From NCBI GenBank assembly GCA_958370325.1, contig CATXJW010000006.1, forward strand, positions 15,338 to 79,337: a DNA stretch of 64,000 nucleotides. The letters run 5' to 3'. Made by a program: the position numbers and the translations under genes. Each line of letters begins with the position of its first letter. Within the stretch, counting starts at the first letter, position 1. Below, in pieces: positions 61,972 to 64,000 of the stretch. The DNA is from an uncultured Collinsella sp. Lineage in GTDB: Bacteria > Actinomycetota > Coriobacteriia > Coriobacteriales > Coriobacteriaceae. The notes beneath the pieces are model-generated. The model did not search any database. It was given only the letters and a program-made list of their open reading frames with translations, and had not been told where the DNA came from.

Positions 61972-62994
61972 ATGGCGCAGATGAGGATTAAGGACATTGC
62001 TGCCGAGGCGGGCGTGAGCCCGGCCACGGTCTCGCGCTATCTCAACAACCGCCCCGGGCAGATGACCGAGGAAACCCGTGCCCGCATCGCGGCGGTCATC
62101 GAGCGCACTGGCTATCGCCCGCGTGCCGCCGCGCGCAACCTTCGCAGCTCGCGCACCAACCTCATCGGCGTGATCCTGGCCGATATCGCCAACCCGTTCT
62201 CGAGCGCCATGCTCGAAGGGCTTTCCGCCAGTGCCGCCGCGCGCGGCTGCTCGCTCATGACGGCCATTAGCGGCAACGACCCCGCTAAGGAGGCAGAGTC
62301 GCTCACCAGACTTATCGATGCCGGCGTGGACGGCCTGGTCGTCAACACCTGTGGCGGCAATGACGAGGCGATCGCCGCGGCTGCGGGACGCCTGCCCGTC
62401 GTGCTGCTCGACCGCGATGTTGCCGACGGCGGTGTCGATCTGGTGACCTCCAACAACCGTGAGCTGGTCGCCGGCCTGGTAGACGCCTTGGCCTCTGCGG
62501 GCAGCGAGCGCCTGTGCCTGCTCACCGAGGCAAGCGACGACAGCCCCGTGCGTCGCGAACGCGCCGAGGCGTTTGCCGACGAGCTCTCGCGCCGCGGCTT
62601 GGCCGGCGAGGTCGTCACCTTGGCGGACGGTGGTGTCGAGGGTGTCAGTCGCCTGGACGAGACCATCCGCGGCTATGCGGGTAAAAAGCTCGGCCTCATT
62701 GCCGTCAACGGCTTGGTTTTCCTGCGCCTGACCGAGGCGCTGGCGCAGTTGGGGCCCTCGTTGCCGGCTGGGCTCAAGATTGCGACGTTTGACGATTACC
62801 CCTGGAACCACGTGCTCTTTGGCGGCGTGACCACGGCCGCGCAGGATACCCTTACCATCGCCGAGCGCGTAGTCGAGCGTCTGTCCGAGCGCATCGACGT
62901 CGTTACCACTACGGTGGGCGATGCCGCAAAGCTCGCCCCCAAGCGCATCGAGATCCCCGGCCACATCGAACACCGCGCCTCGACCTCGCGCTAG
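61972..62994 (+). CDS. LacI-family regulator, probable kdgKA repressor
   Basis: This 340-residue LacI-type protein has the classical helix-turn-helix MRIKDIAAEAGVSPATVSRYLNNRPG and the hinge region ARNLRSSRTNLIG, followed by a sugar-binding-like domain. It is divergent from kdgK, and the CGAAATCGGTTTCG site between them fits it best. The ligand may be KDG or KDPG, as for KdgR-type LacI proteins. An ATG at 61924 is open in frame, but the later ATG has GGGGTG upstream and the normal family N-terminus. Confidence 0.87.
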   Translation: MAQMRIKDIAAEAGVSPATVSRYLNNRPGQMTEETRARIAAVIERTGYRPRAAARNLRSSRTNLIGVILADIANPFSSAMLEGLSASAAARGCSLMTAISGNDPAKEAESLTRLIDAGVDGLVVNTCGGNDEAIAAAAGRLPVVLLDRDVADGGVDLVTSNNRELVAGLVDALASAGSERLCLLTEASDDSPVRRERAEAFADELSRRGLAGEVVTLADGGVEGVSRLDETIRGYAGKKLGLIAVNGLVFLRLTEALAQLGPSLPAGLKIATFDDYPWNHVLFGGVTTAAQDTLTIAERVVERLSERIDVVTTTVGDAAKLAPKRIEIPGHIEHRASTSR

Positions 62995-63128
62995 CCCCTC
63001 GTTCGCAACGGCCTCCGCGCACACGTTTTTTGAGCGCTTGATACGCTTTAACCCTGCGGAAACATTTTTCTGCGATAGTATCTGCGATATAGACCAGTCG
63101 AAACCCGCCCGAAAGAAAGGGGAGCGAC

Positions 63129-64000
63129 ATGAACCAGCAGAACATCGATTACGTACTCCGCTCCGTAGAGCAGCGTGACATCCGCTTTGTGCGTCTGTGG
63201 TTTGTCGACATTCTCGGCCGCCTCAAGAACTTTGCCATTAGCCCCGAGGACCTCGAGGTCGCTTTTGAGGAGGGTATTGGCTTTGACGGCTCCGCCATCG
63301 AGGGCTTTGCCACGCCCGAGGAAGCCGACATGCTGGCGTTCCCCGATGCTTCGACCTTCCAGATCCTGCCGTGGCGCCCGAGCCACAACGGCGTAGCCCG
63401 CGTGTTCTGCGATGTGTGCACTCCCGATCGCAAGCCGTTTGCCGGCGACCCGCGCGATGCCCTGCGCCGCATGTTCCGCAAGGCCGAGAAGGCTGGCTAT
63501 CTGCTCAACGTGGGTGCCGAGCTGGAGTATTACTACTTCCCCGACGAGCACACCCCCGAGCCGCTCGACAACGTGGGCTACTTCGATCTTTCGGTGAGCG
63601 ATGCCGCCCGCGACCTGCGTCGCAACACGGTCCTCACGCTCGAGAAGATGTCCGTGCCCGTGGAGTACACCTTCCACGCCGCCGGCCGCTCGCAGCACGG
63701 CATGAGCCTGCGCCACGCCGAGGCTCTGAGCATGTCCGACGCCATCACCACGGCCAAACTCATCATTAAGCAACAGGCCTACGAGAGCGGGTGCCACGCC
63801 TCCTTTATGCCCAAGCCGTTGGCGGGCGAGGACGGCAGCGCCATGTTCCTGTGCCAGTCGCTATTCGACCACGACGGTAACAACGTGTTTTGGGGCGAGG
63901 ACGACGAGAAGTACCATCTCTCCGACGTCGCCAAGCACTACATGGCCGGCATCCTGGCGCACGCGCGCGAGATCAGCGCCATCACCAACCCCACGGTCAA
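63129..64000 (+). CDS. glnA: glutamine synthetase type I homolog, 3' truncated
   Basis: The frame from the ATG after GAAAGGGGAG is open to the window end (290 residues, C-terminus missing). The N-terminal beta-grasp part has FDGSAIEGFATPEEADM. The catalytic domain begins with GAELEYYYF, keeping the two glutamates of the EPEF/ELEF motif. The next block, normally HHEVAPGQHE with two metal-binding glutamates, reads TFHAAGRSQHG, so both appear replaced. HASFMPKPLAGEDGSAMFLCQSLF follows, keeping the HATFMPKP motif. It is either a divergent glutamine synthetase or a GS-like enzyme with another role. Confidence 0.85.
   Translation, partial: MNQQNIDYVLRSVEQRDIRFVRLWFVDILGRLKNFAISPEDLEVAFEEGIGFDGSAIEGFATPEEADMLAFPDASTFQILPWRPSHNGVARVFCDVCTPDRKPFAGDPRDALRRMFRKAEKAGYLLNVGAELEYYYFPDEHTPEPLDNVGYFDLSVSDAARDLRRNTVLTLEKMSVPVEYTFHAAGRSQHGMSLRHAEALSMSDAITTAKLIIKQQAYESGCHASFMPKPLAGEDGSAMFLCQSLFDHDGNNVFWGEDDEKYHLSDVAKHYMAGILAHAREISAITNPTV

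Overview
The window reads as chromosomal DNA of a high-GC, anaerobic actinobacterium of the Coriobacteriia, most likely a Collinsella-type gut bacterium. That placement is an inference. It rests on GC-rich codon use, on the mix of sugar PTS, Lar lactate racemization, FeoB, Kdp and pectin-oligomer genes, and on old-yellow-enzyme-type reductases. No phage, transposase, CRISPR array, rRNA or tRNA gene was recognised. Genes are densely packed, and many intergenic gaps hold long palindromes.

Layout. 1-8.7 kb: two tandem YhgE/Pip membrane proteins (the first cut by the window edge), an EamA transporter, and an M20 amidohydrolase with an MFS carrier. 9-13.4 kb: hisS and PEP carboxylase. 13.7-18.4 kb: a lactate racemase (Lar) locus, with larA and a LarD-like channel on the plus strand converging on larB, a short larC and a TetR gene on the minus strand. 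The LarC2 half and LarE are absent from the window. 18.5-21.5 kb: serB, aspS and an HPr-like gene with aspartate at the usual Ser46 position. 21.7-25.7 kb: a beta-glucoside module (6-phospho-beta-glucosidase, PTS EIIBC, RpiR regulator). 26-29.4 kb: feoA-feoA-feoB plus a small Cys-rich membrane protein.

29.5-45.9 kb is a galacturonate/pectin-oligomer locus. It holds a LacI regulator, uxaC-uxaB-uxaA, a GPH-type transporter, GH28, a pectin methylesterase fused to an alpha/beta-hydrolase, an SGNH esterase, GH105, a TIM-barrel protein and a GltD-like flavoprotein. None of the enzymes shows a signal peptide, so the picture is import of short oligomers followed by intracellular trimming. 46-54.3 kb is a complete kdpFABC-kdpDE potassium module, bracketed by two near-identical 67-bp direct repeats. 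54.5-62.9 kb holds an OYE-family reductase and the rest of the uronate route: an RpiB-family isomerase, a KduD/DhuD-type reductase, a GntR regulator, KDPG aldolase, KDG kinase and a second LacI regulator. The window ends inside a glutamine-synthetase homolog that lacks two canonical metal-ligand glutamates.

Together the two uronate segments encode both branches from oligogalacturonides to pyruvate plus glyceraldehyde-3-phosphate. Galacturonate passes through UxaC/B/A to KDG. The unsaturated uronate released by GH105 passes through the isomerase and reductase to KDG. KdgK and KdgA finish the job. The segments are tied together by a shared palindromic operator with core GTGAACGTTCAC, found before uxaC, the transporter, GH105 and the KduD-type gene. 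At the first three promoters it occurs in pairs whose centres lie 38-40 bp apart.
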